Below are positions 1-10,546 of a stretch of 64,000 nucleotides of DNA, piece by piece (the stretch's first letter is position 1; the number at the start of each line of letters is the position of its first letter). Under the pieces are notes generated by a model. It searched no databases, was not told the DNA's origin, and saw nothing but the letters and a program-made list of their open reading frames with translations. The position numbers and the translations under genes were made by a program. The stretch is from Ichthyophis bannanicus (Eukaryota > Chordata > Amphibia > Gymnophiona > Ichthyophiidae): the NCBI GenBank assembly GCA_033557465.1, contig CM066036.1, positions 718,186,828-718,250,827 on the forward strand, written 5' to 3'.

Positions 1-240
1 ACCAAGCTCCCATTGCCTCTCTGTGGAGATGGCTCTTTCACAGTTGTACCAGCAGCTGCAGATCTTTCTACTTTCCTTGTAAAAACATCTCTCTTTAGCT
101 TCGTCAGTAGAGGATCCTATCAGCATACCCTAGGAATGACCTGTTTCTTTCTTTGAACTTATGACAGTGCTGCTCTCACCTCCCATTTCTTCTTTCCTTT
201 TGCGACCATTTACTTTTTGAAACATATTCTTCCCAAACAT

Positions 241-740
241 TATGATATGCTAAGACTGATTTCCCAACTCCTGGAGGCAGGGACTGCCTATCTTTTAGAA
301 CCCTGTATCACCCACTAGGTCCTCAGTTGCCCTGGAGTACCCACTAGGACTTTGCTGTTTGGTGTATCATCACCCTTCCATCTATGCTGGGTCAGAGGCA
401 GGGTCAGCTGCTTGAGTAGACCTTGCAGTACCCAGAGAGCCCACCTCTCTGCTCTTCAACATACTGGGGATAGAGTGAATGTATCTATATCACTAATGTT
501 CCTACTGGGCTGGATTTCCAACTCTTGGGAGTAGGAACTGCCTGTCCTTTAATGTTCTGTATGACCCATAGGCCTCTGCTGCCAACTGTGCTGCACCAGA
601 TACTAACCCTGAGTTACTCAACCGGCCTGGTGTAGCCCCTGTAATGTCCAGGGAAAATGTGTTTAGCTAATGCTTCTATCGTACTGGATTTCCAGCTCGT
701 GGAAGCAGGGACAGCCTGTCTTTTAGTGCCCTGTGCCATC
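241..740. repeat. Degenerate direct repeats, unclassified
   Basis: A motif close to TTTCCARCTCBTGGRAGYAG followed by 'ggactgcctgtctttta' and 'ccctgt' recurs near 260, 514 and 688. Its companion part (cctctgctgccaactgtgctgcaccagatact near 572) reappears at 941-1010, after an inserted LINE tail. The units are about 180-250 bp and strongly diverged. I see no coding potential and do not recognise the family. The first 240 bases hold nothing I can name. Confidence 0.4.
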
Positions 741-938
741 CATTATTTATTTTATTTATTTATTTAGTATTTCTTTTATACCGCGCTATTGACATCAGTG
801 CGGTTTACATCAAAACATAACATATGCATTTCAGGGTCACTGAGATGCATTTACATTTGAACAGGGATTGGAACTTGGATAACAGGGTAAATTAACAAGA
901 GTTATACAATAAGTATCTACATTATATATACATTATAC
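741..938 (-). mobile_element. L2-type LINE 3' tail fragment
   Basis: The + strand begins with a (TTTATTTA)n run and continues 'tataccgcgctattgac...gtgcggtttacat'. The same layout (A/T tail, 'tataccgc', then 'gcggtttacat' or 'gcggttcacat') lies at the 3' ends of the longer minus-strand L2 copies at 23815 and 31888. It interrupts the degenerate repeat at 241-1020. Only the 3' untranslated end is present. Confidence 0.65.
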
Positions 939-1039
939 ATTAGTCCTCTGCTATCCTGGAGCACTATCACTGCAAGCGTGTTGCATCAGATACTGGCTCC
1001 TGTTTCTCATGCCCAGCTTGGCATACGCTCTAGAGCCAA

Positions 1040-1575
1040 AAATTGATAAAGATTGTTACAATAAATATATTTATGGATTGGAGAAGTAGCGTAATGGTTA
1101 GAGCACTGGGTTGGGAATCACAAGACCAGGGTTTGAATCTCACAAGCAATCCTTGTAGCCTTCGGCAAGTCACTTATACCTCCATAGCCTCAGAAGAATC
1201 CAAGTTATCAATGTCCCTGTTTAATGTATATTACCAAGTTTAAGTTACAATGTAAACTGCTTTGACTAAATGATAAAGTGGTATAAAAGACCTGCCAAAT
1301 ACATTTAACTGTATTGTACGAGTATAGGCTGGAATAGATAGATACAATGAGGTCACTTTAAATTTCACCCTGATAGCTGCTGTTGCAGACAATATGTGAG
1401 AAAGATTGTTAGCAAAAATGTATTTATTCTATGAGCATGGGATACAATATATATATAATAAGGTACCCTTCCCTCTCACCCCCAGAGCTGTTTTTATAAG
1501 TAATAAGTGAGAAAGATTGTCATAAAAAATATTTTACTGTATGCTCTGGTTGTGCAATGGAATAAATAGATTACT
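1040..1575. repeat. Degenerate ~110-bp tandem repeat, split by a SINE
   Basis: The phrase 'gtgagaaagattgt' followed by an A/T-rich stretch and 'gggatacaat' or 'tgcaatggaataaatag' occurs near 1396 and 1507. A related start (gataaagattgttacaataaat) is at about 1044, and its continuation follows the SINE near 1312. The period between the two clearest units is about 110 bp. Not recognised. Confidence 0.4.
1072..1312 (+). mobile_element. CORE-SINE (MIR-like) with L2-like tail
   Basis: This is a tRNA-derived head with an RNA polymerase III A box at 1095-1109 (TGGTTAGAGCACTGG) and a B box at 1129-1139 (GGGTTTGAATC). It is followed by the core typical of MIR-type SINEs (CCTTCGGCAAGTCACTT, 1159-1175) and a tail 'gtaaactgctttgac...ggtataaaa' resembling the L2 3' end. 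Such SINEs are mobilised in trans by L2-type reverse transcriptase, and several L2 copies lie in this window. It sits inside a degenerate tandem repeat unit. Confidence 0.75.
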
Positions 1576-2136
1576 TACAGAGAACTGTCCTACTGCTACT
1601 GCCTGCTTTGGAAGTGTTATACAAATAATCTGTATGTACTACTGCACAGTGCCAGTCCTGGAATTTAGAGATAGTCAATATAGGCAAATGCCTTTTCAGC
1701 ATCAAATTTTAATAGAGGCTGGAGTGTAGCCTCTATGCCTCCATCCAGGCCTGCCCTTTATTCTGTGCTGACTGCAGCAGTATCAATATCAGCCATAAAT
1801 TAAAATATGAACACGGGACCTGCCTGCTTTTGGTCTCTGACTTGCCCTGTGATGTCCCTTATGCATGGGTTTCCATGTTAAATAGAAACCCATGCAGGAG
1901 TAGGAGACAAGGCATTGCAGGGTTGGTCAGAGTGCAAAAGCAGGCAGGCCCCTGTTCACGTTTCTGGCAGGTCCCTGATAAGGATCATTCCTGGATCCAT
2001 ATTGAAATAAATCAGAACAAAGAAAGAGATTGGAAGATGACAAACAGAGATGATACATAAGGAAAGTGAATGATAGTATACAAACCAAATATGTACTTCA
2101 CAGGAAACAAAAAAGGGGATGGGGAAGGATCAAAAA

Positions 2137-2424
2137 TTAGAGCATGAGATAATACCCAGAATTACCCAAGCTAGGTATTTGGGTTTTTATGTAAAGAGTA
2201 ATTTTGATGTAAAAACTGAAGTGGTACCTTTCACCCCACACAGCACCGTTTGAATGTATGACTTCCCTGAAGAAGCAGCTGTGAAACGCTAGTGACGGCA
2301 TCTTGATTAGTGTTGGGAAAGTGCAAGAGCAATGATGCTGTAACGAAGCAGATACATTTAATTTATGGTTGCTGATACAGTTTTTATATCTAACCCAAAA
2401 ACCTTCTTGGTTCTCACATAAATA
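2137..2424 (+). mobile_element. Possible Penelope-like 3' region fragment
   Basis: This directly precedes the Penelope-like element at 2425. It contains CTGAAGA (2267-2273), a short spacer and GAAAC (2283-2287), which is the order of conserved blocks in a hammerhead ribozyme. The spacer does not form a convincing stem II, and the base after GU would be G, which is not allowed for cleavage. The 15-mer TGATACAGTTTTTAT at 2373 recurs at 3685, just past the right arm of the neighbouring element, so it may be a target-site duplication. A weak call. Confidence 0.35.
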
Positions 2425-2719
2425 ATCACATCCAAAAAGAGAAACCAATTATACTAGAAATTTTTTGTTGGAACGCACGCCTTGAAGGAAGGAAAGAAAC
2501 CTCCCCTTCTCACAGCGTGTTATTCTGTTTTTATCTTATTTTAAGATGTAGGGATTCAACCCTATCAAAGGATCGAGGGACCATAACCCTCAATACCAAC
2601 CAGCAATTAATGGATTATAGAAACAGTACTTAGCTTGAGGTTATATGTTTTCTGATAAACTTCCAAAGGTCCTCGCCACTGTGTTTGAATATTATTAGCG
2701 CTCAGTCTCTGCAGAACCA
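2425..2719 (-). repeat. Left inverted arm of Penelope-like element
   Basis: This is the reverse complement of 3394-3687 with only scattered mismatches. The outer edge pairs ATCACAT (2425-2431) with ATGTGAT (3681-3687). The inner edge pairs TGCAGAACCA with TGGTTCTGCA. Read as element sequence it is the terminal 3' untranslated region in minus orientation. Confidence 0.9.
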
Positions 2720-2739
2720 CGACATGTTTAACATCTTTT

Positions 2740-3057
2740 GTAATCTATGTATTAATTTGTCCATGTTCTTTGATTTACGTGGGAAAAACATCTCGGGATA
2801 TGAAGAAGCGACTCCAGGAACATCGGTCTCAGATAAACAGGGGGGTGATTACAGCCCCACTAGTACCTCATTGCCAAGAACGTAATCATAGTTTTCATGA
2901 ACTGAGATGGTGAGTAATTGACCATATACCACTCCATAGTAGGGGGGGCGATCGACAATCCCGACTAAGCCTCCGAGAACAATTCTGGATTTACTCATTA
3001 AACTCCGTCAGTCCTCAAGGTTTAAATTCTAATGTGGAATGGTGGACAATCATTTAG
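2740..3057 (+). pseudogene. Penelope GIY-YIG endonuclease domain, one in-frame stop
   Basis: In one frame this reads a GIY-YIG nuclease core: VIYVLICP (the GIY position), then LIYVGKTSRDMKKRLQEHRS (YVG with the catalytic Arg in KKRLQEH). It continues through 'NHSFHELRW', a TGA stop at 2911-2913, then 'REQFWIYSLNS' and 'EWWTII' before TAG at 3055-3057. TGG to TGA is the likely single lesion, since the frame is otherwise kept. In Penelope-like elements this domain nicks the target DNA for primed reverse transcription. The domain matches the longer copy at 53405-54191 in layout (CPCSLxYVGKT). The reverse transcriptase part is absent. Confidence 0.8.
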
Positions 3058-3160
3058 GTTCAGAATATCTGAATTTGTCTGTGCTCATTGGTTACCAACT
3101 GGTCACGTGATTACCATTGGGGCTTTAAAATTTGTATGTCCGGAGACAACAAAGAGCGAC

Positions 3161-3218
3161 AGGGTTTGAGGAAGAGCCGGGAATAATGGAGGCTCGAAAC
3201 TTTACAACTTTGGGTTAC
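3161..3218 (+). ncRNA. Hammerhead ribozyme-like core in Penelope 3' UTR
   Basis: The blocks run in type I order. Stem I is GGT before the core (3163-3165), pairing with ACC about 3215-3217. The core UUGAGGA (3166-3172) corresponds to CUGANGA with C3 changed to U. Stem II is a perfect GAGCC/GGCTC (3174-3178, 3191-3195), followed by GAAA (3196-3199). Stem III pairs ACTT with GGGT, and the cleavage triplet is GUU. Hammerhead motifs are known in Penelope-like elements. The C3 change would probably abolish cleavage in this copy. Confidence 0.5.
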
Positions 3219-3393
3219 CATTTATGCCCATGTGAAATTGATCATATTGGACGTTGTTTTGAGGGTTTTGTTTTCGAGCAAAGGCAGATTAGGCCTCTGT
3301 GAAGCAGATTACACTGGACATTGGTTCTGAGCGTTTCACCTTGATTCAAGACAAGAGAAGCAGATCGCTCTAACAGTTGGGTCCAGGGTGTTC

Positions 3394-3687
3394 TGGTTCT
3401 GCAGACTGAGCGCTAATAATATTCAAACACAGTGGCGAGGACCTTTGGAAGTTTATCAGAAAACATATAACCTCAAGCTAAGTGCTGTTTCTATAATCCA
3501 TTAATTGCTGGTTGGTATTGAGGGTTATGGTCCCTCGATCCTTTGATAGGGTTGAATCCCTACATCTTAAAATAAGATAAAAACGGAATAACACGCTGCG
3601 AGAAAGGGAGGTTTCTTTCCTTCCTTCAAGGCGTGCATTCCAACAAAAAATTTCTAGTATAATTGGTTTCTCTTTTTTGGATGTGAT
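3394..3687 (+). repeat. Right inverted arm / 3' end of Penelope-like element
   Basis: Partner of 2425-2719. It includes 'ctttgatagggttgaatccc' and ends with a run resembling TTTCTCTTTTTTGGATGTGAT. It is the terminal part of the element in its coding orientation. Confidence 0.9.
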
Positions 3688-4500
3688 ACAGTTTTTATGG
3701 CATGGTGTGGTTTTCTTACATGGGCCTGGCAGGACTGAAGAAGTGTAATGTACTCTGTGGGGCTGAAGGACAATATAAGAAACATTGTTATATATTAATG
3801 ACCCAACTGAATTGTATTGAAGAAATTAATTGAAGAAGAGAATGATATTAACCTTTATATAAGGAGTTTTTTTGGATCATTGATGCAATTGAGCTATGAG
3901 TCTAGGGTTAAGATAATTTATGTCTTTGACCAGTGCTCTAATGGTCTGAGATCCTTTTCTCCTTACTAGAAATGTTCCATCTGATGCCTTCATGTCGAGT
4001 GGAGTGAGAGATTTTTTGTGGTCTTATCATTTTTTCACTCTGTGAATGGTCAGATTTTTGGGTGATCAATGGAATAGGCTATCAAACGGGCCTGTCTCTG
4101 CTTTGTACATGCCCACAGCCAGACATGTATGTTATGGAATCACGCTCTTATCATATAAAACTTTGCAGCTTAATTATCAATTACCACTTAAAGGCATGAC
4201 CACAAAAAATGAAAAAAATTATAAAGACAAGCTTGTAGTAAACAAGGAAAAGCCTCTGCCTCCTTCAGCTATGTTTCAGTAAGGCATATCTCAAATAAAT
4301 CAGATATTAATGCCGTTTTCTTTGTCAAGGACCTAACATTAATAAAACTGGTCTTTAAGGAGAAGAGAAGGAAAAGCAGAATGGGAAGGAGACTTAGTTC
4401 ATATTTTTCTCAGACATTCAAGGTGAGTTACATGGGAGAGAGGGATATGGAAAAATGAGCAACTTGTCTTAAGCATCTGGATTGTGGCTCATCATCTTTT
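3688..4500. other. No recognisable feature
   Basis: This is A/T-rich unique-looking sequence with only short open frames. No motif, repeat unit or splice pattern that I can name. Confidence 0.5.
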
Positions 4501-4507
4501 CACTTAG

Positions 4508-4785
4508 CGGTAGAAGGATTGTTGTTGTTAAGTGCCGTCGAGTCGGAGTCGACTCATGGCGACCCTCTGGATAGCTATCCTAAATTGTGTTCGGTCTTGA
4601 GTCAGGCGGCTCATTGTTGACAGACTGGTACCCGTAGCTGCTGTTATTGTATCGATCCATCTCATTGCTGGCCTTCCTCTTTTGCGTTGACCTTCTATCT
4701 TGCCAAGCATGATGTCTTTCTCTAATGATCTCTCTCTTCGCATGATGTGTCCAAAGTATGAAAGTCGAAGTCTTACTTTGGACAC
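4508..4785 (-). pseudogene. RTE/BovB-type LINE 3' end
   Basis: The minus-strand frame gives the C-terminus typical of RTE/BovB reverse transcriptases: RLSYFGHIMRRERSLEKDIM, then LGKIEGQRKRGRPAMRW, and an end like SRLRLDGT. Downstream (4520-4570) is the 3' tail GTTGTTGTTAAGTGCCGTCG followed by a 'gactcatggcgacc' run, which is characteristic of BovB/RTE 3' ends in several vertebrates. Only about 85 codons remain. The N-terminal end of the frame runs into the hairpin at 4661-4871, so its first codons are not original. Confidence 0.8.
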
Positions 4786-4871
4786 ATCATACGAAGAGAG
4801 AGATCATTAGAGAAAGACATCATGCTTGGCAAGATAGAAGGTCAACGCAAAAGAGGAAGGCCAGCAATGAG
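4661..4871. repeat. 98-bp-arm hairpin in RTE sequence
   Basis: Arms 4661-4758 and 4774-4871 are reverse complements with one mismatch, separated by a 15-nt spacer (4759-4773). Both arms are the same piece of the RTE C-terminal coding region (FGHIMRRE...GRPAM). The near-identity suggests a recent inversion-duplication during or after insertion. Confidence 0.92.
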
Positions 4872-5150
4872 TTGCTGCTTGTCGTGCTGTGAGGGCTTGT
4901 GTGCATCAGTGATGCTGAGAGCTAAACTATCAGTAGTTTAACTACTGGCAGGGTCTCCCAAGATGGAAAGGTCTCAGCTGAGGTGCCAGATCAAGACAAA
5001 CCACCCATCTGGGCAGCAGCAGAATGGGATAGTGTTGACGGCGGAGGATCACATTTCTGTGACAACGGCAACAACAGCAAACTTAAACTGCGCGGAAGAA
5101 AGGCCCGGCAATCTACTTCTGTATCTTGCCATGAAAACCCAATGGTAGAA
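4872..5150 (+). mobile_element. RTE/BovB-type LINE 5' region
   Basis: This is closely similar to 37700-37985, which precedes the endonuclease region of a longer RTE element. Shared landmarks are GCTTGTCGTG, a TATCAGTAG..TTAAC..ACTGGCAGGGTCTCCCAAGATGG run, and 'cagacaaaccacccatctgggcagcagcaga' (split here). A 61-codon frame starts MERSQLRCQIK at 4963; in the other copy it begins MDRSQLKCQSK. So a 5' end follows a 3' end in this rearranged copy. Confidence 0.75.
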
Positions 5151-6166
5151 GGATTATGAAGTCTATATACTGAAAGCGCCAGTATAGCAGTAGGAGGCTA
5201 CATCTCTGGCAAAATCTTTGGTAGATCAAGGGGCAAATGGCAAGGAAATGTAAAAGAGGGCCAAAATCAAGAGAGTTGACATGAAACACAGAAAGTCGAT
5301 GGCAGATAAAAACTATACGGACTATCCTTTTTTTTTTTTTTTTCTTTTACAGATCTTCTGGAAACCCAGTACCTTCTTCCTGAATGGCTGCCAGTGAAGC
5401 TGCTTCAGCTACTGCTGCTACTGTTGCTGCAGGAGGGGCACTGTGTCCAGCCCTGTAACTGTTTTTCCTTCTGCTGCAAAAGGTAGAGGAATAGTTGACT
5501 GCACTGGACAAAAGCTTTGTTTTGTAAGGCTTCTTCTTGAGTTGTAGGGCCACGAATAGGGTAGGCATGGATAATGTGAAAGAGATGGTAAGATAAGTGA
5601 GTTGCTGTTTGGAGAGCTGGAAAAGCATGTGGATAAGGAGGAGGAAGTGCAAATGTGTGTGTGTGTAGGGTAGGGGTGGTCATGAGAGACCACTATGAAA
5701 TGAGTAATATGAATAAGCTGGTTTTGAAAAAATATCTTGAATTCATAATTACAGTAACATCGCTGAAATGCTCTGAGCAGGTACCCTTGAATAGCGGGTA
5801 TGTGTGTGTGTTAAAAGCTATAGTGCAAGGAGAGAGAAAAATGAGTGGATTCTTTGTGAGACTTCCCAGTGCACAGAGGTATTAGAATGGCTATGAGAGA
5901 AGCTGTCATTGTTGTGGAAGCCCCGGGTTTGGTGCCTGGAGAACAGCTCTCAAGGAAATATGATCCTGTGAGCCTGCACGGAGCAATATGTAGAGATCAG
6001 ACACTGTGTAGAGGGGTAGTTTTGAGATGGTCATTTCTGAGTCTGGCAATGAATACGCAGAGTGGGTAATTCATGTCGATGGAGTGCAGTTAGTGTGCTG
6101 ACCCCGCTCTTCATTAATTTCCTCCTGCACCTCCTGCAGCCAGGCTTGTTTTTCAAAGCCTCGGTG
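5151..6166. other. No recognisable feature; poly(T) tract
   Basis: This contains a poly(T) run at about 5329-5344 and a short (GT)n near 5655. The several overlapping minus-strand frames at 5347-5693 are Ser/Pro/Thr- and Ala-rich without any family motif and look like chance frames. Confidence 0.45.
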
Positions 6167-7735
6167 TAAGAACATAAGAACATAAGATGTGCCATACTGG
6201 GTCAGACCAAGCTCCATCAAGCCCAGTATCTTATTTCCAACAGTGGCCAATCTAGGTCATAAGTTCCAAGCAGTTTCCCAAAAGACACAGGTTCCACAAT
6301 GCTTGTATTGGGTCAAGCACTGATATCCGTTTTAATAATGGTTTATGGATCTTTCCTCCAGGAACTTGTCCAAACCTTTTTTAAACCCAGCTACCCAGCA
6401 GAGTTTGATTACACGTTGAGTGAAAAATATTTTCTCTTATTAGTCTTAAATAGTTTACCCTGTAGCTTCATTGCATGTCCCCTAGTCTTTCTATATTCTG
6501 ATGATGTAAACAATTGATCTATGTTTACCTGTTCCACTCCATTCATTAATTTATAGACCACCATCATATCTCCCCTTAGCCGTCTCTTTTCCAGGTTGAA
6601 GAGCCCTAACCTTTTTAGCCTCTCTTCATTGGGGTAGCCTTCCATCCCCTTTACCACTTTGATGGCTCTTCTCTGTAGCTTTTCTAATAACGCTATATCC
6701 TTTTTAAGATCCGGCGACCAGAATTGCACACAATATTCAAAGTGTGGTCACACCATGGAACGATACAGAGGCATTATAATATCCTTTGTTTTATTTTCTA
6801 TTCCTTTCCTTATGATACCTAGCATTCTATTTGTTCTCTTGGCCGCCGCTGCACACTGAGCAGAGGGTTTTAACATGTTATCCACAATGACGTCTAGATC
6901 TTTTTCCTGGGTGGTGGTTTCTAATGTGGAACCTTGCATCGTGTAACCATAGTTTTAGGTTGTTCTTTCCTAGGTGCATAACTTTGCACCTGTCCACATT
7001 AAATTTCATCTGCCATTTGGATGCCCAGTCTTCCAATTTATCAAGATCCTTTTACAATTTTCCACAATCCTCATTGGTTTTAACAATTTTAAATAGTTTT
7101 GTGTCATCTGCAAATTTGATAACCTCACTCGTTATTCCCTTTTCCAGGTCATTTATGAATATGTCAAAAAGCAGCGGACCCAGCACAGATCCCTGGGGTA
7201 CTCCACTATTCACCTTTCTCTATTGGGAAAATTGGCCATTTAGCCCGATCCTCTGCTTTCTATCTTTTAACCAGTTCCTGATCCACAATAGTACACCGCC
7301 TCCTATCCCATGACTTTTTAGTTTTGCCAAAAGTCTCTGATGAGGGACCTTGTCAAAGGCTTTCTGAAAGTCCAGATACACTATATCAACTGACTCACCT
7401 TTGTCTATTTGTTTATTCACACCTTCTAAAAACCATAACAGATTAATAAAACAAGATCTTCCTTGTCTAAAGCCATGTTGGCTGTCTCCCATTAAGCCAT
7501 GACTATCTACATGTTCGGTAATTTTGTTCTTTATTATGGTTTCTACCATTTTTCCCGGTACTGTCGTCAGGCTCACCGGTCTGTAGTTTCCCGGATCACT
7601 CCTGGAAACCTTTTTAAAAATTGGCGCTACATTGGTCAACCTCCCGTCTTCAGATATTACAGATGATTTTAATGAAAGTTCATAGATTACTAATAGCAGG
7701 TCTGCAAGATTACTAATAGCAAGGGTATAGCAAGG
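6167..7735 (-). pseudogene. CR1 LINE, reverse transcriptase to 3' end
   Basis: The 3' end lies at the left, with the conserved ATACTGGGTCAGACCAAG on the + strand. Going 5' on the minus strand: the C-terminal region ([46 protein letters not shown]), then the FADDTKLF catalytic box (about 7100-7120), then RT blocks NYRPVSLT and VYLDFQKAFDKVPHQRL (7220-7639). The catalytic box is intact but several frameshifts separate the blocks, so it is a dead copy. The family is 5'-truncated, as usual for CR1. The endonuclease and ORF1 are missing here but fragments of both occur at 30690 and 33300. Confidence 0.9.
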
Positions 7736-8452
7736 TTTCTCTTGATAACATTATGGCTCTTGTTTACCCTGATTATGGCTTTCAGTGAGTTACCTGGCCA
7801 TATCAGGCATCAGGTTATCCATGGAGGACCCAATCTAGATCCTTAACAGTCTGTCTCTGTAGTTAGTTAAATCCCCATATATATATATATATATATATAT
7901 ACATACACAGAGCAATGCTACTGGTTCTTCTTGCCTTTACAGGCCACTGAGATCTTGTGTTGGCTGTGACCAATGCATCAGCAAGATGCAAAAGGCAGCA
8001 TGCACTCTCCAGATAGCGGATGTCTACACAGTACATAAGTTTCAGCTGGGTCCTTACTGGAATTGCATCTTAGCACATAGCCTTTTCATTATAGTTACAC
8101 TCCAGTTTTCACCTGCTCTAGGGCTATATTGTAGCTCCTCTATGTGCTCCCTCTTTGCTTTTTACTAGTGAAAGGGAATGTCTATTATACTGCTTCTGGA
8201 GCTCAGTCCAGGGCCAGTTCATTGTCTCCTTGGCCATCCACTGCCCAGGCTTGAGAAACAGCCTCTCCTGATAGTCTACCATAAGCTGTGCCAGCAAGAT
8301 GGTGTCCTCGTACCCAAAGTTAGGCTTGTAACCCTGAAATACCATGTTGTGAGTGTCCCCATACCTACAGCATCAGTGTGTATGTTATGCAAATTCATGC
8401 ATACACATTAGCATATATACATTATACTTCAGATGGGTGGAGATGCATATTT
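7736..8452. other. Unclassified; (AT)n microsatellite
   Basis: An AT dinucleotide run lies at about 7876-7901. The rest has no recognisable repeat or coding motif. Confidence 0.5.
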
Positions 8453-8565
8453 TAAGAACATAAGCTATACTGGGTCAGACCAAAGGTCCACAAGCCCAGT
8501 ATCCAGCAACCAATTCAGATAACAAGTACCTATCAGATTCTCAATATGGTACACATGCTGCTTGA
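8453..8565 (-). mobile_element. CR1 LINE 3' end fragment
   Basis: The + strand 'taagaacataagctatactgg' followed by GTCAGACCAAAGGTCC and 'caagcccagtatccagcaac' is the 3' end signature of the CR1 family seen at 6167, 42572, 51453 and 59016. Only the last ~110 bp is present. Confidence 0.8.
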
Positions 8566-9949
8566 TTTCCCGGCCCTCTTTATAAACTGTGTGGCACCTT
8601 CTGTCAGGTTATAGAAAAACAAGCATGTATTTAGGCACTCCTTATTCTTGACACATACCTCCTTCTACCTGACATGTAAACTTATGCCATAATGCAATTA
8701 CTGAAGCCAATAGAACAAGTTACTTGTGGTCATAATATACTTAAAAAAAAAAGCAAAAGTGATTTTTTAGCCACATAACTTTTGTTGATTTTGTCAGTTT
8801 CCATAAAATTACAGAACTTATGAAAGATGTCAAATTTACAGTGATATATTTCACTAGTCAAACCAGATTCAGAAAAAATTTCCATGAGTTTTTTATTATA
8901 TTGAACAGAGTAAATATAGCATAGCAAACTGAAAAACAACATGGTTTGGATATTGTCCTGCTTGGAGGTATTCCAAATGTTAAGAAGAAGAAACTCTGGC
9001 ACCATCTTTGTCTATACAGAAAAACAGGCAACATAGGCAGATGCATCTTAATATAGATGATACAACTAATACCTATCGAGCCTTTAAAACGGTTTTGTGG
9101 TTAGACCATATCTCTAACAGTGTTCTGAAATGCAAACCTATATTCAGTGGGAAAGTGCAAACATTTTAAAGAAGACTGTACGAAGTATCTAACATTACAT
9201 AATGTTTGATTTGCAGAGAAAAATACACTTTTGGCTTTTCTCCACGCCTGCCTACTTCTCATCAGAATGTAGACTTTATGGAGCCATTTATGATACTCTA
9301 TGTTCTTTTAAAACCGATATTCTACCAAAAACACTGATATCAATATCACAGATGTTAAACAGTAAAAGGGACTTGGCTGGTTGAGTCCCCAAGAAACCTG
9401 TAAATCCTAAATTCTCTTTGGGTACGCTGTTGGCAAACAGGAAAAAGATATATATGAATTTCATATAATTATAAAAATATGTCTCTGTTGACAAAGATGA
9501 GAAAAAAAGGCAGGGTCAGAAAAGAGCACAGGAATTATATTTGCTGACTGAGTGTGGGATGTTGTTTTCATATATTTTTATTCAATTAATGAGAACTCTT
9601 TATACGTTTTTCATTTACTGACTATGTCTAGATGGAAACTATATATTGGACTAAAGTTTTACGTGGGGAAAGCATGGAAAAGCATGGCATCAGGAATGTT
9701 TTCCACATTCGCAGAAGGGGGGCAATGGGATGCTTACATTACAGCCTTCCTGCTCAGGTGAATGACTGTATGCCTACGTAACAGCCCCCCCCCCCTCCAC
9801 TTGATCACAGCAGAGGTGGCTTCTTTGTTTCTGTTTAAACTGAGTGTGATTTAGAGTGTACCACCTACCACCACATGCACCAAAGGAATGTGCTTAAGGA
9901 AGAAGTGTACATCTTAGCATATTCCTTTGTACTCAACCTGAGTGCACAC
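8566..9949. other. No recognisable feature
   Basis: A/T-rich sequence with scattered short frames and a C homopolymer near 9783-9797. I see no family motif in any frame. Confidence 0.45.
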
Positions 9950-10125
9950 TAATGAATGCACAGGAAGAGAGCCTCTTTCAATTGAAAGAGAGCTCTGCAA
10001 CGAGGGGGCATAGGATGAAGGTGAAAGGAGATAGACTTATGAGTAGTTTGCAGAAATATTTCTTTACAAAATAGCGGTAGATGCGTGGAATAGTCTGCCA
10101 GTAGAGGTAGTAGAGACAAAGAGCC
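9950..10125 (+). pseudogene. CR1-like LINE (second subfamily) C-terminal fragment
   Basis: The DNA 'gagagcctctttcaattgaaag' followed by GCATAGGATGAAGGTGAAAGG, 'aaatatttctttac' and 'gtggaatagtctgccagtagagg' parallels 57070-57210, where the frame reads KYFFTERVV..WNSFPVEVVE. It is the end of a CR1-like RT in the + orientation, of the subfamily with a (CTATGTTT)n tail. Frameshifted and truncated. Confidence 0.7.
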
Positions 10126-10546
10126 CAATTCCAAGAGGGGCACATCCAGGTCATCCGGACGTCCTCGTGCAGGATGGGGCTTTTAGAACACAATTCTGTA
10201 CCGCAGGAACAAAATGTTCCCACAGCATGCAAAATCGGGCCCAAGGATGGCCTGGCGTGACCCTTTCTACCTGCGGGTATGTCCTCCCCACAGGCTCCCC
10301 TGGCTGCCGCAGCTCGGCCCCCCTCTTTCCCGCCGTTTGACCCATGGCTGGCCAGCCAGGGCCTGGATCAGGTGGTGGGGACTCCCCCGCACCTGGCCCC
10401 GGTCCTGGGGGGATCCCCGGGCCCAATGACTGGGTCAGTGCTGCTTAAGCAGCAAGTCCCCACTGCCCCCACTGGATGTACAGGGCTGTGACCTGAATCA
10501 GCCCTGTAAATCCTGCAGGACTGGCCCGTCCCCGCTCTGCCCAGAC
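10126..10546. other. GC-rich segment, unclassified
   Basis: Local GC rises sharply between about 10220 and 10540 and continues after the MITE at 10908-10970. Open frames here are Pro/Gly/Arg-rich and overlap on both strands, which is expected of GC-rich non-coding DNA. No family recognised. Confidence 0.4.

Larger units (their letters stand above)
2425..3687 (+). mobile_element. Penelope-like retroelement with long inverted arms
   Basis: This is the 3' part of a Penelope-like element (reverse transcriptase plus GIY-YIG endonuclease family). It has a GIY-YIG-encoding segment (2740-3057), a 3' untranslated region with a hammerhead-like core (3161-3218), and a last ~294 bp that is repeated in inverted orientation at the left edge. 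Partial inverted copies fused head-to-head at the 5' side are a known oddity of Penelope insertions. No reverse transcriptase domain remains: the left arm joins almost directly to the start of the GIY-YIG domain. A possible 15-bp target-site duplication lies at 2373 and 3685. Confidence 0.75.

Noticed and set aside
2258..2305. Functional hammerhead at 2267-2290
   Set aside because: CTGAAGA and GAAAC are present, but stem II is poor and the base after GU is G, which does not allow cleavage. Kept only as a weak trace.
5347..5693. Three overlapping minus frames
   Set aside because: Low-complexity Ser/Pro/Thr/Ala content, mutually overlapping, no motif.
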